Of a stretch of DNA of 64,000 nucleotides, positions 25,757 through 33,683 are shown piece after piece. Under the pieces are notes generated by a model that was given only the letters and a program-made list of their open reading frames with translations, ran no database searches and was not told where the DNA came from. The position numbers and the translations under genes were made by a program. Source of the stretch: Streptomyces sp. NBC_00659. Its GTDB lineage: Bacteria > Actinomycetota > Actinomycetes > Streptomycetales > Streptomycetaceae. Every line of letters starts with the position of its first letter. Position 1 is the first letter of the stretch. The stretch spans positions 3,844,001-3,908,000 of the forward strand of contig NZ_CP109031.1 in assembly GCF_036226925.1 (NCBI RefSeq), in the 5' to 3' direction.

Positions 25757-26218
25757 GTGGCCGATGATCCGCAGTGGGAAGCACCGGAAGGCTCCTGGGC
25801 TTCGTCCGCAGCCCGCCGTCGCAACATGCAGGCGATCCGCAGCCGTGACACAAAGCCCGAGTGGCTGATCCGGCGGCTAGTACACGCTCAAGGCTTGCGA
25901 TACCGCGTGTCCGCGCGTCCGCTGCCGGATCTTCGCCGGACGGCTGACATGGTGTTCCGTCCGGCAAAGGTGGCTATTTTCGTCGATGGCTGCTACTGGC
26001 ACGGGTGCCCCGAACACTACGTGCCGCCCAAGACGAACTCGGGCTACTGGTCAGAGAAGGTCGTGCGCAACATGCAGCGCGACCGTGATACTAACCAGCG
26101 GCTCAAGGAAGCTGGGTGGCTCGTGCTCCGGTTCTGGGAACATGAGCCGTCAGGAACCTGTGCTGACATAATCGCCGCGACGGTCCTTACGCGCCGAGCG
26201 GATTCGCGGAACCCCTGA
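25757..26218 (+). CDS. vsr: Vsr-type (very short patch repair) endonuclease
   Basis: A 153-residue nuclease of the Vsr family. The N-terminal MQAIRSRDTKPEWLIRR holds the catalytic-region Glu35. TADMVF holds Asp64, the metal-binding aspartate. FVDGCYWHGCPEHY holds His82 and zinc ligands, and the closing GWLVLRFWEHE is the family signature. Classical Vsr nicks T:G mismatches arising from C5-methylcytosine deamination. In GHKL/Z1 systems a Vsr-like enzyme may instead be the restriction nuclease. It starts at GTG 25757 with a weak RBS. Its 3' end overlaps the convergent methyltransferase gene by 69 bp, so methylase and nuclease share DNA. Confidence 0.9.
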   Translation: MADDPQWEAPEGSWASSAARRRNMQAIRSRDTKPEWLIRRLVHAQGLRYRVSARPLPDLRRTADMVFRPAKVAIFVDGCYWHGCPEHYVPPKTNSGYWSEKVVRNMQRDRDTNQRLKEAGWLVLRFWEHEPSGTCADIIAATVLTRRADSRNP

Positions 26219-27499
26219 CACAGGAAGCGACATCTGCTCAGCAGCGTTTTGACTGGTTTCACCGCCTTGCCTGTCCATTTCATACGCCTCAAGAAGTTCA
26301 TCTCGGTGATCGGGGCGCAGAACGGCAGCAATTGCCCTCCCTACCGCTTCCGCCACCGGAGGGGGAAAGGCGTTTCCGACCTGTCGATACTTCGCTGTCT
26401 TCTTCCCCTGGAACTTCCACCCGTCGGGGAACCCCTGGATGGTCGCGGCCTGCTCGACCGTCAGCATCGGCCCGGCCGCACGGAACAGATCGCGCTCAGG
26501 GTCACAGTGCTCAGGGTCATTAGCGACGCCCATGGCGTCAATCCCGAGGTCTGACCAGGCACGCTTTGCTCGCGTTGGCCCCAGGTCAGCTCCACCGTGC
26601 TTCTTCGACCCTCCTACAAGCGTGGGTGCCACACATTTTCCGAACTCTACGGCCTTCGAGGCGTCGGTGACCCACTTCTCGAAAACTTGCTCTCCCGTAC
26701 GCTGATCAGGTTTCGCCTTCTCACCCTTCCAGTTCTTGTCCCAGAACTGCTCACAGCGGAGCTTCATACTGTCGTGGAGCTCCCCAAGGACCGTAGCCTG
26801 TGGCCCCTCGAGTCGACGAGGCCAAACAAAATCGGCCCCGCTTTCACTAAGGACGTCTTTCCGGATAGCGACGAGGATTGCACGCGGGCGCAACTGAGGA
26901 ACCCCAAAATCTCTTGCGTCGAGCCTCCTCCAGACGCTCCTCATCTCCAGATCCTGCTTCTCGGGAAGCCAGTGATCTTCAACTTCCGGAACTTCGTAGC
27001 CAGACTCCCGCAGCTCACTCAGAATATATTTTCGATAGTCAATGAAAACCTCTGGCGGCTCCAGGATTCCCCTGACATTCTCAATCATTACAGCCTTGGG
27101 CTTGAGAGCCCTGACAATGCGCAAGGCATCGGGAAAAAGATCCCGCTCATCATCCTTTCCGAGCCTCTTTCCCGCCAAGGAGAAAGGCGGGCAGGGAACT
27201 CCGCCGGCCAGGAGATCGAGATCTCCTTCCTTAAGGCGAAGGTCCGCGTGTACCTTCGAACCGAGGAATTCCTTCACATCCATCGGTTCAAGGGCGTCCG
27301 CCCGCTCCTGCGTCCAGCCCGGCCACCCGCCCACGTTCGCGCTGAGGGTGCGCACCGCGTGGGCGTCCCACTCGACGAGCGCGCGGTGATCAAAACCTGC
27401 GTCATGCAGACCCACGGCTTGCCCGCCTGCGCCCGCGCAGATCTCTACCGAGGTCAGCGGTGTGGTGAACTGCGGACGCGGTCGGCCGCTGGGGCGCAT
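26150..27499 (-). CDS. C5-cytosine DNA methyltransferase
   Basis: A 449-residue Dcm-type enzyme. Motif I is ICAGAGGQAVGL (SAM binding), motif IV is GGVPCPPFS with catalytic Cys104, and motif VI is ENVRG. Motif VIII is in PQLRPRAILVA, and the closing motif X region is KYRQVGNAFPPPVAEAVG. The target-recognition region lies between about 215 and 370; its specificity cannot be read. GGAAGGAG stands before ATG 27499; ATG 27535 is an unlikely alternative. It protects host DNA in a restriction system, here presumably with the GHKL/Z1/Vsr arm, toward which it converges. It is also the last gene of the leftward arm, 145 bp after the SNF2 gene. Confidence 0.93.
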   Translation of the reverse strand: MRPSGRPRPQFTTPLTSVEICAGAGGQAVGLHDAGFDHRALVEWDAHAVRTLSANVGGWPGWTQERADALEPMDVKEFLGSKVHADLRLKEGDLDLLAGGVPCPPFSLAGKRLGKDDERDLFPDALRIVRALKPKAVMIENVRGILEPPEVFIDYRKYILSELRESGYEVPEVEDHWLPEKQDLEMRSVWRRLDARDFGVPQLRPRAILVAIRKDVLSESGADFVWPRRLEGPQATVLGELHDSMKLRCEQFWDKNWKGEKAKPDQRTGEQVFEKWVTDASKAVEFGKCVAPTLVGGSKKHGGADLGPTRAKRAWSDLGIDAMGVANDPEHCDPERDLFRAAGPMLTVEQAATIQGFPDGWKFQGKKTAKYRQVGNAFPPPVAEAVGRAIAAVLRPDHRDELLEAYEMDRQGGETSQNAAEQMSLPVSGVPRIRSARKDRRGDYVSTGS

Positions 27500-27644
27500 A
27501 GCGCTCCTTCCGGGATGACTGAAAAGCGGTGCCAAGTCTTGCAGAGGCAGCGATCGCGCCGCCTCCTAACCTCAAGAGTCTCGCACTACCACAGATTCCC
27601 GGCCGAAACTGGGGCCCCCGCCCACACCCAGACCTGCTGAAGAA

Positions 27645-29471
27645 CTAGCTGCGGCCCATGTGTCGCAGCAGCGCCTCAATGTCACCCGGCGCCAGGCCTG
27701 CCGCGACCGATGGTTCTTCTTGCAGGTCAGCGAGCTGCTGCACAGTGGGGTCATCGAGGATCTTCCCCATAAACTCCAACTTCTTTTCGAGGCGCACTGC
27801 GACCACCTCATCGATGGTGTTCCGGGCAGCCAGCACGGTGACCCGAGTGTCCGTGCCTGGTGCGAGGCCAAGGCGATGGATCCGGTCAAGGCTCTGAAGG
27901 AACCGGCCTGCCATGAAGTCGCGGTCCACATACACAGCGTCGTGGCATACGTGGTGCAGGCTGATGCCCTCCCCCAGGGTCGCCGGGTTTGAGATCAGCA
28001 CCGTGCAGCTCGGATCTTCACGGAAGCGCCTCAGCTGCTCATCCCTGTCGGGCGTACCGCCGAAAACGACCGCAGGACTGTACTTCCCCAGCATTTGCTC
28101 CAGTGTCGTCAGGCTTCGGACGAAAGTTGTCCAAACCAGCGTCTTACGGCCCCGCTCCGCATTCTCGGCGACGATCGCCACCGTTTCCTTGTACTTAGGC
28201 GACAGCTCGTAGTCCGGCAGATTCTGCATGAGCGAATAGAGAGAGCTGCCCTGCGGGATTTTCAGTGGCGGCAGCTGATACGCCAGCGGCTCATAACGGG
28301 TGCCGCCCTCAAGGAGCAGAGCAGGGCTCGTAGCCGCCATCAACAGCCGCAGCGCGGTCTTGCCCAGAGAGCTGAGATCGTCCCTCGCGGTCCCGCCCTT
28401 CATGCCTCCCACCAACGAGCTGTAGATCTCGTTGTGGAGGGGCGGCATATCGACGTACCGCATCCTGAGGTGGACCGGAGGGAGGCCGAGTTCATGCTTC
28501 GTCGTCCGGGTGAACAGCGGCCGGAGAACAGAGCTGGCATGAGCGAGGTCCCCGCCTGCCACGGCCTGAACCACGGTCCGCTGCCCGTGCCCCGGCCAGA
28601 CAAAGCCCAGAAGGTTCTCCAGGTCCTTCGAACCGTTCGGGGCCGGCGTACCGGTGAGAATCATCCGCCGCTCGGCGAGCGGTCCGAGCGCCATGCACGC
28701 GGCACCGTACGTACCTCGCGCGCCCAGCTTCATCCGGTGAGCCTCGTCCAGGATGATCATCGATGGAGCCGCCTTCAGCCAGCTGGCCAGCGTGGGCAGC
28801 GAACGGTCCAGCCTCTCGTAGTTGACGATCAGTACCTCTGCCCACTGATCCATCGACCCGTCGAGGACGTGCGTCCGCAGCGGATAGCGGAAGCACACTG
28901 CGGTCTCATAGCGCCATGACTCGTAGGCCGACTTGGGGCAGACGACCAGTACCCGGCTCACGCGCCGCTGTTCCCGCTGCGCTGCGTACACTGCCAGAGC
29001 TACGCGGGTCTTGCCCGCCCCAGGAACGCTGAAGTTGGCCCCGTGTTGGAGAGAAAGCAGCTTCGCGATGTCACGCAGCTGGAACTCGCTGAGCGAGCCG
29101 AGCGAGGCTTCCCACATGTCTCCCAGCAGGTTGACGACATCGCCCGGGGTGACCTCACCTTGCGGCTGTGCGCCGGCTAGCCGCTCTTTAACCGTGTTGG
29201 CATCCCTGACAACGCCAGACACAAGGTTCCGTAGTTCAGGAGCCCACTCCACTCCCTCGCGATGCGGCCAGCCGCCAAGAACAGCGAGATCAGCGAGCAG
29301 TTCATCAAGGGCGACCGACGCGGTGAGCGGGCCCAGCTGGCCGCCCGTACGAAAACGGGCGGCCAGCTGGACAAGATCCTGCTGATACGGGTCAGTCGTC
29401 CTCAGAACGACACGCGTACGCGTCTCGTCAAATCCCAGACGCAGGGACGTTTCGGTCGTACTGCCACTCAC
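27645..29471 (-). CDS. SNF2-type SF2 DNA helicase/translocase
   Basis: A 608-residue protein. The Walker A is NFSVPGAGKT (about 146-155) after a QLRDIAKLLSLQHGA Q-motif-like stretch. The DEAH box is IILDEAHRMK (239-248), with motif III LTGTPAPN. The C-lobe has ISNPATLGEGISLHHV and motif VI FLQSLDRIHRLG. The arrangement is that of SWI2/SNF2 translocases, many of which drive restriction or remodelling complexes. The first 110 residues are a separate domain with no recognised family. GTG 29471 overlaps the stop of the ParB-like gene by four bases, so the two proteins are probably made in fixed ratio. Confidence 0.9.
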   Translation of the reverse strand: MSGSTTETSLRLGFDETRTRVVLRTTDPYQQDLVQLAARFRTGGQLGPLTASVALDELLADLAVLGGWPHREGVEWAPELRNLVSGVVRDANTVKERLAGAQPQGEVTPGDVVNLLGDMWEASLGSLSEFQLRDIAKLLSLQHGANFSVPGAGKTRVALAVYAAQREQRRVSRVLVVCPKSAYESWRYETAVCFRYPLRTHVLDGSMDQWAEVLIVNYERLDRSLPTLASWLKAAPSMIILDEAHRMKLGARGTYGAACMALGPLAERRMILTGTPAPNGSKDLENLLGFVWPGHGQRTVVQAVAGGDLAHASSVLRPLFTRTTKHELGLPPVHLRMRYVDMPPLHNEIYSSLVGGMKGGTARDDLSSLGKTALRLLMAATSPALLLEGGTRYEPLAYQLPPLKIPQGSSLYSLMQNLPDYELSPKYKETVAIVAENAERGRKTLVWTTFVRSLTTLEQMLGKYSPAVVFGGTPDRDEQLRRFREDPSCTVLISNPATLGEGISLHHVCHDAVYVDRDFMAGRFLQSLDRIHRLGLAPGTDTRVTVLAARNTIDEVVAVRLEKKLEFMGKILDDPTVQQLADLQEEPSVAAGLAPGDIEALLRHMGRS

Positions 29472-30907
29472 CGAGAGTCCTCCACGGTCACGGCCTCCAG
29501 CAGCCAGGCCACACCGTCGCCAGGGGCAGACAGACTACGGCCGGCCTGCTGCGCAAGCTTCCGAAGACTGCCGCGGAGCTTCAGAACAGCCTCGTCGAAG
29601 GCTTCCTCATCCAGGCTGTGCGAGGTACGAGCCTGCACCAGGTCCATGACGCACTGGTCGATGCTCGCACAGGCCTCTGCCAGACGGGCGGGCGCCATCT
29701 GCTTGCGCTTCCGCAGACGGGCGCTGCGGCCGGCGGCGTCGATTGCCTCATCAAAAGCAGTCCTGGCGTCATCGAGCACGGACTGTCCCTGAGCCTTGGC
29801 CCTGTCTTGCAGTTCCGGGTTCATGCTCCGGACAGCAGCCGTGGCGCGGAGAATCCGGTCGTTCAGGGACCGGGCTTCGGAGACGGCCGAGGAAGCAGCC
29901 GGAACTGTGAGGTCATCGAAACCTGGAATCGACACCACGTCCGGCTGCGCCGCGTTGGAACCATCCGCAGCCAGAGCGGTCGGCAGGGCCCGGTCAAGGA
30001 ATCCCTCTTTGAGGAAAACCTCGTCGATGTGCCGGACATCCGTCTTGGAGAAATCGAGGAGAATCGCAGCCAGGCGGAACTCCTTGAGGACTTCGGCCTG
30101 GTCACGGTCCACAGACTCCAGCTTCAGATAGAGACGGTGAAGTTCCTTCAGACTCTCCTGGGCACCCTCCCAGTCAACCAGCTTCAGCGCCACGCCACCC
30201 CCGCTCTTGCTGCGGTCGATCAGCTCCCGGATCGTGCTCAGGATCCAGCGCTCCTGGTGGTAGGTCTTCACCTGGATGCGGAATTCCTTGGCGATCTGTT
30301 CCGGCGTCCGCCCCAGGGAAGCCTGCTCCTCCATGGCAAGGAGCCGGTTGATGTACGAGTAGTCCCGGCGGTGATCCTTGCGCAGCTGGAGAGACAGCTC
30401 CACAGCGTTGATGTCGGCCCACGTGAACGACTCTGGCAGCACGCCCACGCGCATCGACTGCACGCCTAGCCCACGCAAGGCGGCGGCCCGTGTATTGCCG
30501 TTCACCAGAATGCCCTGGTGCGTCACGAGACCAGGGTCGTTCTGGCCGAACTGCTTCAGGCTCTCCTGCAGCTTGTCGAACTCCGGATCACGCAGGTTCG
30601 GATCGGTCGGCGACGCCATGAGCAAGAACTTCAGATAGTCCTGGCTCTCCCTGGCCCACGGGTCCTTCTCCAGCGCCTCGTCCTGAGCCGCGTCGTGGCT
30701 CCGCTGAGCACGGATCCGGTGCGTTCCCGGATTGAAGTAGAGCCCACTGAGCGGCAGGTCGATGACCTCCACATGGGCCTGCTGCTCATTCCAGTCGATC
30801 GTGACCGTCTCCCTGGTGCCACCAGCGGCCTTGATCTCCTCGACCTTCTTCTTGATAAGTTCGCTGAACTCGGCCGCCCGAGGCGGCGGCGGGAACTCCC
30901 GCAGCAT
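29468..30907 (-). CDS. ParB/Srx-fold protein of the restriction island
   Basis: A 479-residue protein. The N-terminal 30-150 region has the ParB-like nuclease/CTPase fold: VEVIDLPLSGLYFNP, then GQNDPGLVTHQGILVNG and the box NGNTRAAALRGLG at 136-148. A helical stretch with RTPEQIAKEFRIQVKTYHQERW looks like a ParB-type helix-turn-helix. The rest is mostly alpha-helical and unrecognised. It is not a chromosomal ParB: there is no ParA neighbour and no parS. Comparable ParB-fold proteins occur in mobile defence loci. GGAG precedes ATG 30907, and the gene is coupled to the SNF2 gene by a GTGA overlap. Likely roles are DNA clamp, nickase or specificity subunit; none is proven. Confidence 0.78.
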   Translation of the reverse strand: MLREFPPPPRAAEFSELIKKKVEEIKAAGGTRETVTIDWNEQQAHVEVIDLPLSGLYFNPGTHRIRAQRSHDAAQDEALEKDPWARESQDYLKFLLMASPTDPNLRDPEFDKLQESLKQFGQNDPGLVTHQGILVNGNTRAAALRGLGVQSMRVGVLPESFTWADINAVELSLQLRKDHRRDYSYINRLLAMEEQASLGRTPEQIAKEFRIQVKTYHQERWILSTIRELIDRSKSGGGVALKLVDWEGAQESLKELHRLYLKLESVDRDQAEVLKEFRLAAILLDFSKTDVRHIDEVFLKEGFLDRALPTALAADGSNAAQPDVVSIPGFDDLTVPAASSAVSEARSLNDRILRATAAVRSMNPELQDRAKAQGQSVLDDARTAFDEAIDAAGRSARLRKRKQMAPARLAEACASIDQCVMDLVQARTSHSLDEEAFDEAVLKLRGSLRKLAQQAGRSLSAPGDGVAWLLEAVTVEDSR

Positions 30908-30932
30908 CGTCTTTCTCCGTCCCGTACTTCGC

Positions 30933-31622
30933 CTAGTCATCCATGTCGTCGAGCGCATCCGCCACGGTCTTCCGGGACTCCTCCGGAAGGGTCCGCAGAA
31001 TGCCCCAGAGCCGGTCAAGCGGGCTCAAGGTGCGCTGGTCGGCGGCCAGCCAGCCGGCCAGGGTCAGGCGCTCGACAGGAGACAGGGCTTCCACCATCTC
31101 CAGCACGACGCCTTGGTCGACCTCACGGTCAGTACCCCCGGCGCCGCAGCGCCTGCACTCCGTGACGAGCTGATGCTCCACCGTTCCGTCGGCAAGAAGC
31201 ACCTTGCGGCGAGCCACGTTCAGCTGCGCCTGCTCAACGCCGTCTCCGTACTCCTCGCCCGCCGCGATACCGCAGGTACGGCACAGGTAGTTGTCCCCCT
31301 GGAGGATCTTCGTACGCTGAGTGGCCGTGAGGCTGTTCTTATGCTTGGGCGCCTTCGACTGGCCCGGGATCCAGACGTCGGCGCCCCGCGTCACGAACCG
31401 CTGCTCCTGCTGCTTCAGTTCAGGGTCTTCGCGGCTCGTGTCAATACGCCAGTCATGAACCCGTAGTTCCCGGATCCGCCTGTCGATCTGCGCCACGTCA
31501 GGGAAAGCCTCACGCAGAGCGGGCTTCGTGAAGACGTTGCCCTCACCCACAACGGTCACCAGCCACAGCGCGGCCCGGGCCATGCTTCCCAGCTTCTTGT
31601 CCTGCCACGACGGCAGCGTCAT
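30933..31622 (-). CDS. Zinc-binding HNH-fold protein with catalytic residues lost
   Basis: A 229-residue protein and first gene of the leftward arm. The N-terminus resembles a winged helix (FTKPALREAFPDVAQIDRRI). A zinc ribbon with Cys114/Cys117 (CRTC) and Cys156/Cys159 (CRRC) frames the position of an HNH nuclease, but where an active enzyme has a 'HxDH' motif this one reads LNVARR, and the final H after the second CxxC is G. It therefore looks like a nuclease-dead HNH used for DNA binding or scaffolding. The C-terminus is helical. The start at ATG 31622 gives 25 bp to the ParB-like gene downstream. Whether it senses DNA is unknown. Confidence 0.72.
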   Translation of the reverse strand: MTLPSWQDKKLGSMARAALWLVTVVGEGNVFTKPALREAFPDVAQIDRRIRELRVHDWRIDTSREDPELKQQEQRFVTRGADVWIPGQSKAPKHKNSLTATQRTKILQGDNYLCRTCGIAAGEEYGDGVEQAQLNVARRKVLLADGTVEHQLVTECRRCGAGGTDREVDQGVVLEMVEALSPVERLTLAGWLAADQRTLSPLDRLWGILRTLPEESRKTVADALDDMDD

Positions 31623-31861
31623 CTATCGCCTCCGGTCAGTCGTACAGCACGCATGACACACAAGACCGCCAAAGAGCACGAACAGCCCATACGCAGCCTC
31701 ACGCCCTCGCTTGTCAGGCGGTTCCTCTAGTCGACACCAACGCTCAAATAAAAGTCCAGCGCCAGAACTCTTGCTCCAGAATTCGCAAGAATCTCAACTC
31801 AGGCCAGCTGATGCACAATTGCTAGACCTGCAGACGCTTCTCGAGCCGGAGGCTTGATTGC
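31623..31861. promoter_or_regulatory. Divergent promoter region, HNH-like arm / HTH regulator
   Basis: 239 bp of low-GC DNA between divergent genes. It contains the inverted repeat TCTTGC-N10-GCAAGA near 31769, a possible operator. The leftward defence arm and the rightward regulator gene should both start here. Confidence 0.45.
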
Positions 31862-32767
31862 ATGCCCATGACAGGCATAGTTACGGAAGGCCGTACGGAA
31901 CAAAGCTGGATATATAAGGAATTCCGCAGCAACGTTCCTCCCGCCAGGCAAGCCCTGGCCAAGGCTCTGCAGGAGATCTGCCGCTACCTGACTCCTGACA
32001 AGTCATCCAGGAACCGAGTCACTCAGGCAACGGCAGCCGCGCATCTGGGCTGCAGCGAAAGTTCCCTGTCCCGGTTCCTCAGCGGAGATACCGTCCCAGG
32101 TCTGCAGCTTGTGGAGAGCTTCTACAAGCAAGCATGCGCTGACGCTGGCAATAGAACGCTTGTCAGCGTCAGCCTGGAGAAACTGAAGGATCTCCACGCC
32201 GCAGTCCTGGCCGAACGGAGCAAGGACTGCGGTCACGCCACAGAAATCGAGGCTCTCTCTCGTCAACTGAAAGAGGCGAACGACGAGTGCGAGACACTCA
32301 GGCAAGGCGTAGCCGAACTGGCTGGTCTGCGAAGTGATGTGGCCGAACAGAAGGCCGTCATCGCGAAACTGAAGGCGGCCAGAGCCGGCTTGCGAGGGCG
32401 TCTCGCCGTTCAGGCGACGTCCGCTCCGCTGCCGGTCCCCCGCCGGAGGGGGGACCGGCAGCGGATGCGGAACGATACGTCCGCGGCGCGGCGCCTCGCC
32501 GAGCAGGCCGGAGAGCTAGGCAGGAACGGCAGGCCCGATGTGGCCTTGACCCTTCTACGTCAGACCACGGAAGCGCTCAGCCCTCGCGAGATGGCCACCC
32601 TGCTGCTCCTGCTCCGCCAGCAACAGGACGACAAGCTTGCCGACAACGTGATCCACATCTACGGCCGAGACCAGAACGACCAAGACGTTCTGCATGTCAC
32701 ATTGGTACTCCACGAGCATGGCGCCACAGAAGATGCCGGCGCCATGCTGCGGGCAGCACTCAGATGA
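31862..32767 (+). CDS. Helix-turn-helix regulator with coiled coil and C-terminal helical repeats
   Basis: A 301-residue protein. A Xre-like helix-turn-helix lies at about residues 55-85 (ATAAAHLGCSESSLSRFLSG). A long coiled coil follows (KLKDLHAAVLAERSKDCGHATE onward, written here in part, to about residue 170). The C-terminus has short helical repeats (ALTLLRQTTEALSPREMATL). GGAGG lies nine bases before ATG 31862. Proteins of this build recur in Streptomyces accessory regions and plasmids; their targets are unknown. Divergent placement next to the leftward defence arm makes control of that arm plausible. Confidence 0.7.
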   Translation: MPMTGIVTEGRTEQSWIYKEFRSNVPPARQALAKALQEICRYLTPDKSSRNRVTQATAAAHLGCSESSLSRFLSGDTVPGLQLVESFYKQACADAGNRTLVSVSLEKLKDLHAAVLAERSKDCGHATEIEALSRQLKEANDECETLRQGVAELAGLRSDVAEQKAVIAKLKAARAGLRGRLAVQATSAPLPVPRRRGDRQRMRNDTSAARRLAEQAGELGRNGRPDVALTLLRQTTEALSPREMATLLLLLRQQQDDKLADNVIHIYGRDQNDQDVLHVTLVLHEHGATEDAGAMLRAALR

Positions 32768-32831
32768 CCGTCGGCATCTGATGCGCACCCTTCGCTCCAC
32801 GGAGAAGGGGCCACAGAGCGGCAACTTACGC

Positions 32832-33464
32832 TTAGGTTGCCGCAGCGTCCGCCTCGTAGTACATCTGGGCGCGGTCGAGGAGTTCGTCCGGATCATGGCC
32901 TCGGTCCGCAGTCCAGTGCAGGAGATCAGAGATGAGCTCGATTGCGGACTCTTCGAGTCTGCTCCTCCACGCTTTCCCTCCCGGATGAAGCCCCCCGCCC
33001 ATCCCCTGGTAGCGCTCAAGGGCTTCGACCGCTCGCTCAACGCGCAGGCGTGCGCGATCCGCACTGGGCCCGATCTCGCACCAGACCGCTTTGCCGGCCG
33101 CCGTCAGTACAGTGCCCCATTCAATAGCCAGCGAGGCAAGCAAGTGCAGGCCACGGCCGCACTCCTGATCGCAGCCCGCAGTTCTGAGCGATGGCACGAC
33201 CGGACTCTTGTCGTGCACTTCGAGCCTCAGCCGCTCACCTGTCCACTCAAGGATCAAGGTCGCGGATGCACCCTTCCCGACATGCTTGACAACGTTAGTG
33301 GCCAACTCCGCGACCAGCAGCTCCGCCTCATCGACGGCGACAGGTGTCCCCCATCGGCTCAACTGCTTGACAGTGGCTCTCCGCAGCAAGTGCACTTCCG
33401 CCGGCGCCGCCTCGAAAGGCAGAACACTACGGAGTCGCGATTCGGTGACTTTGTAGCCGGACAT
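32832..33464 (-). CDS. RsbW/AbaA-like HATPase (anti-sigma-type) protein
   Basis: A 210-residue protein with a HATPase_c_2 domain: N-box ELLVAELATNVVKHV, degenerate G1 LEVHDKSPVVP, and G2 GRGLHLLASLAIEWG. The C-terminal 75 residues are helical and unassigned. GGAG precedes ATG 33464; upstream ATGs in the frame lack an RBS. With the divergent Xre gene and DUF397 gene it forms the three-gene set known from the whiJ and abaA paralogous clusters of S. coelicolor, which affect development and antibiotic production. Serine kinase activity on a partner is possible but not shown. Confidence 0.82.
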   Translation of the reverse strand: MSGYKVTESRLRSVLPFEAAPAEVHLLRRATVKQLSRWGTPVAVDEAELLVAELATNVVKHVGKGASATLILEWTGERLRLEVHDKSPVVPSLRTAGCDQECGRGLHLLASLAIEWGTVLTAAGKAVWCEIGPSADRARLRVERAVEALERYQGMGGGLHPGGKAWRSRLEESAIELISDLLHWTADRGHDPDELLDRAQMYYEADAAAT

Positions 33465-33506
33465 GGCTCCGACTCCTCCCTCCCGCGCCACGCACATGCT
33501 GCGCCT

Positions 33507-33522
33507 GTCGTATCCATACGAC
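33507..33522. promoter_or_regulatory. Palindrome in whiJ-like divergent spacer
   Basis: GTCGTATCCATACGAC, a perfect 7-bp inverted repeat with a 2-nt centre, 43 bp upstream of the HATPase start. It is a candidate binding site for the Xre regulator. Confidence 0.5.
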
Positions 33523-33557
33523 TGCATTGCGTAGCAGCTCCGAACGAGCATGGCATG

Positions 33558-33582
33558 GAGAAGTCTCACTGTGTAACTTCTC
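33558..33582. promoter_or_regulatory. Second inverted repeat in whiJ-like spacer
   Basis: GAGAAGT, 11 nt, ACTTCTC: a perfect 7-bp inverted repeat, 102 bp upstream of the Xre start codon. Regulators of this type often bind such spaced half-sites. Confidence 0.4.
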
Positions 33583-33683
33583 ACAAGAATCCATCGGGTG
33601 AATCTGACGGCGGGGCCACCTCTCAGTTGCCTAGCCTGTTGAGATCCTCGGGTCGGCCACCCGGCTCATAGCAAAGGAGCCTC

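Noticed and set aside
26597..27640. Plus-strand 347-codon frame
   Set aside because: Antisense to the cytosine methyltransferase, which has all motifs I-X in order.
29468..30907. Chromosome partition ParB
   Set aside because: No ParA neighbour and no parS-like sequence; the gene is coupled to an SNF2 helicase inside a restriction island.
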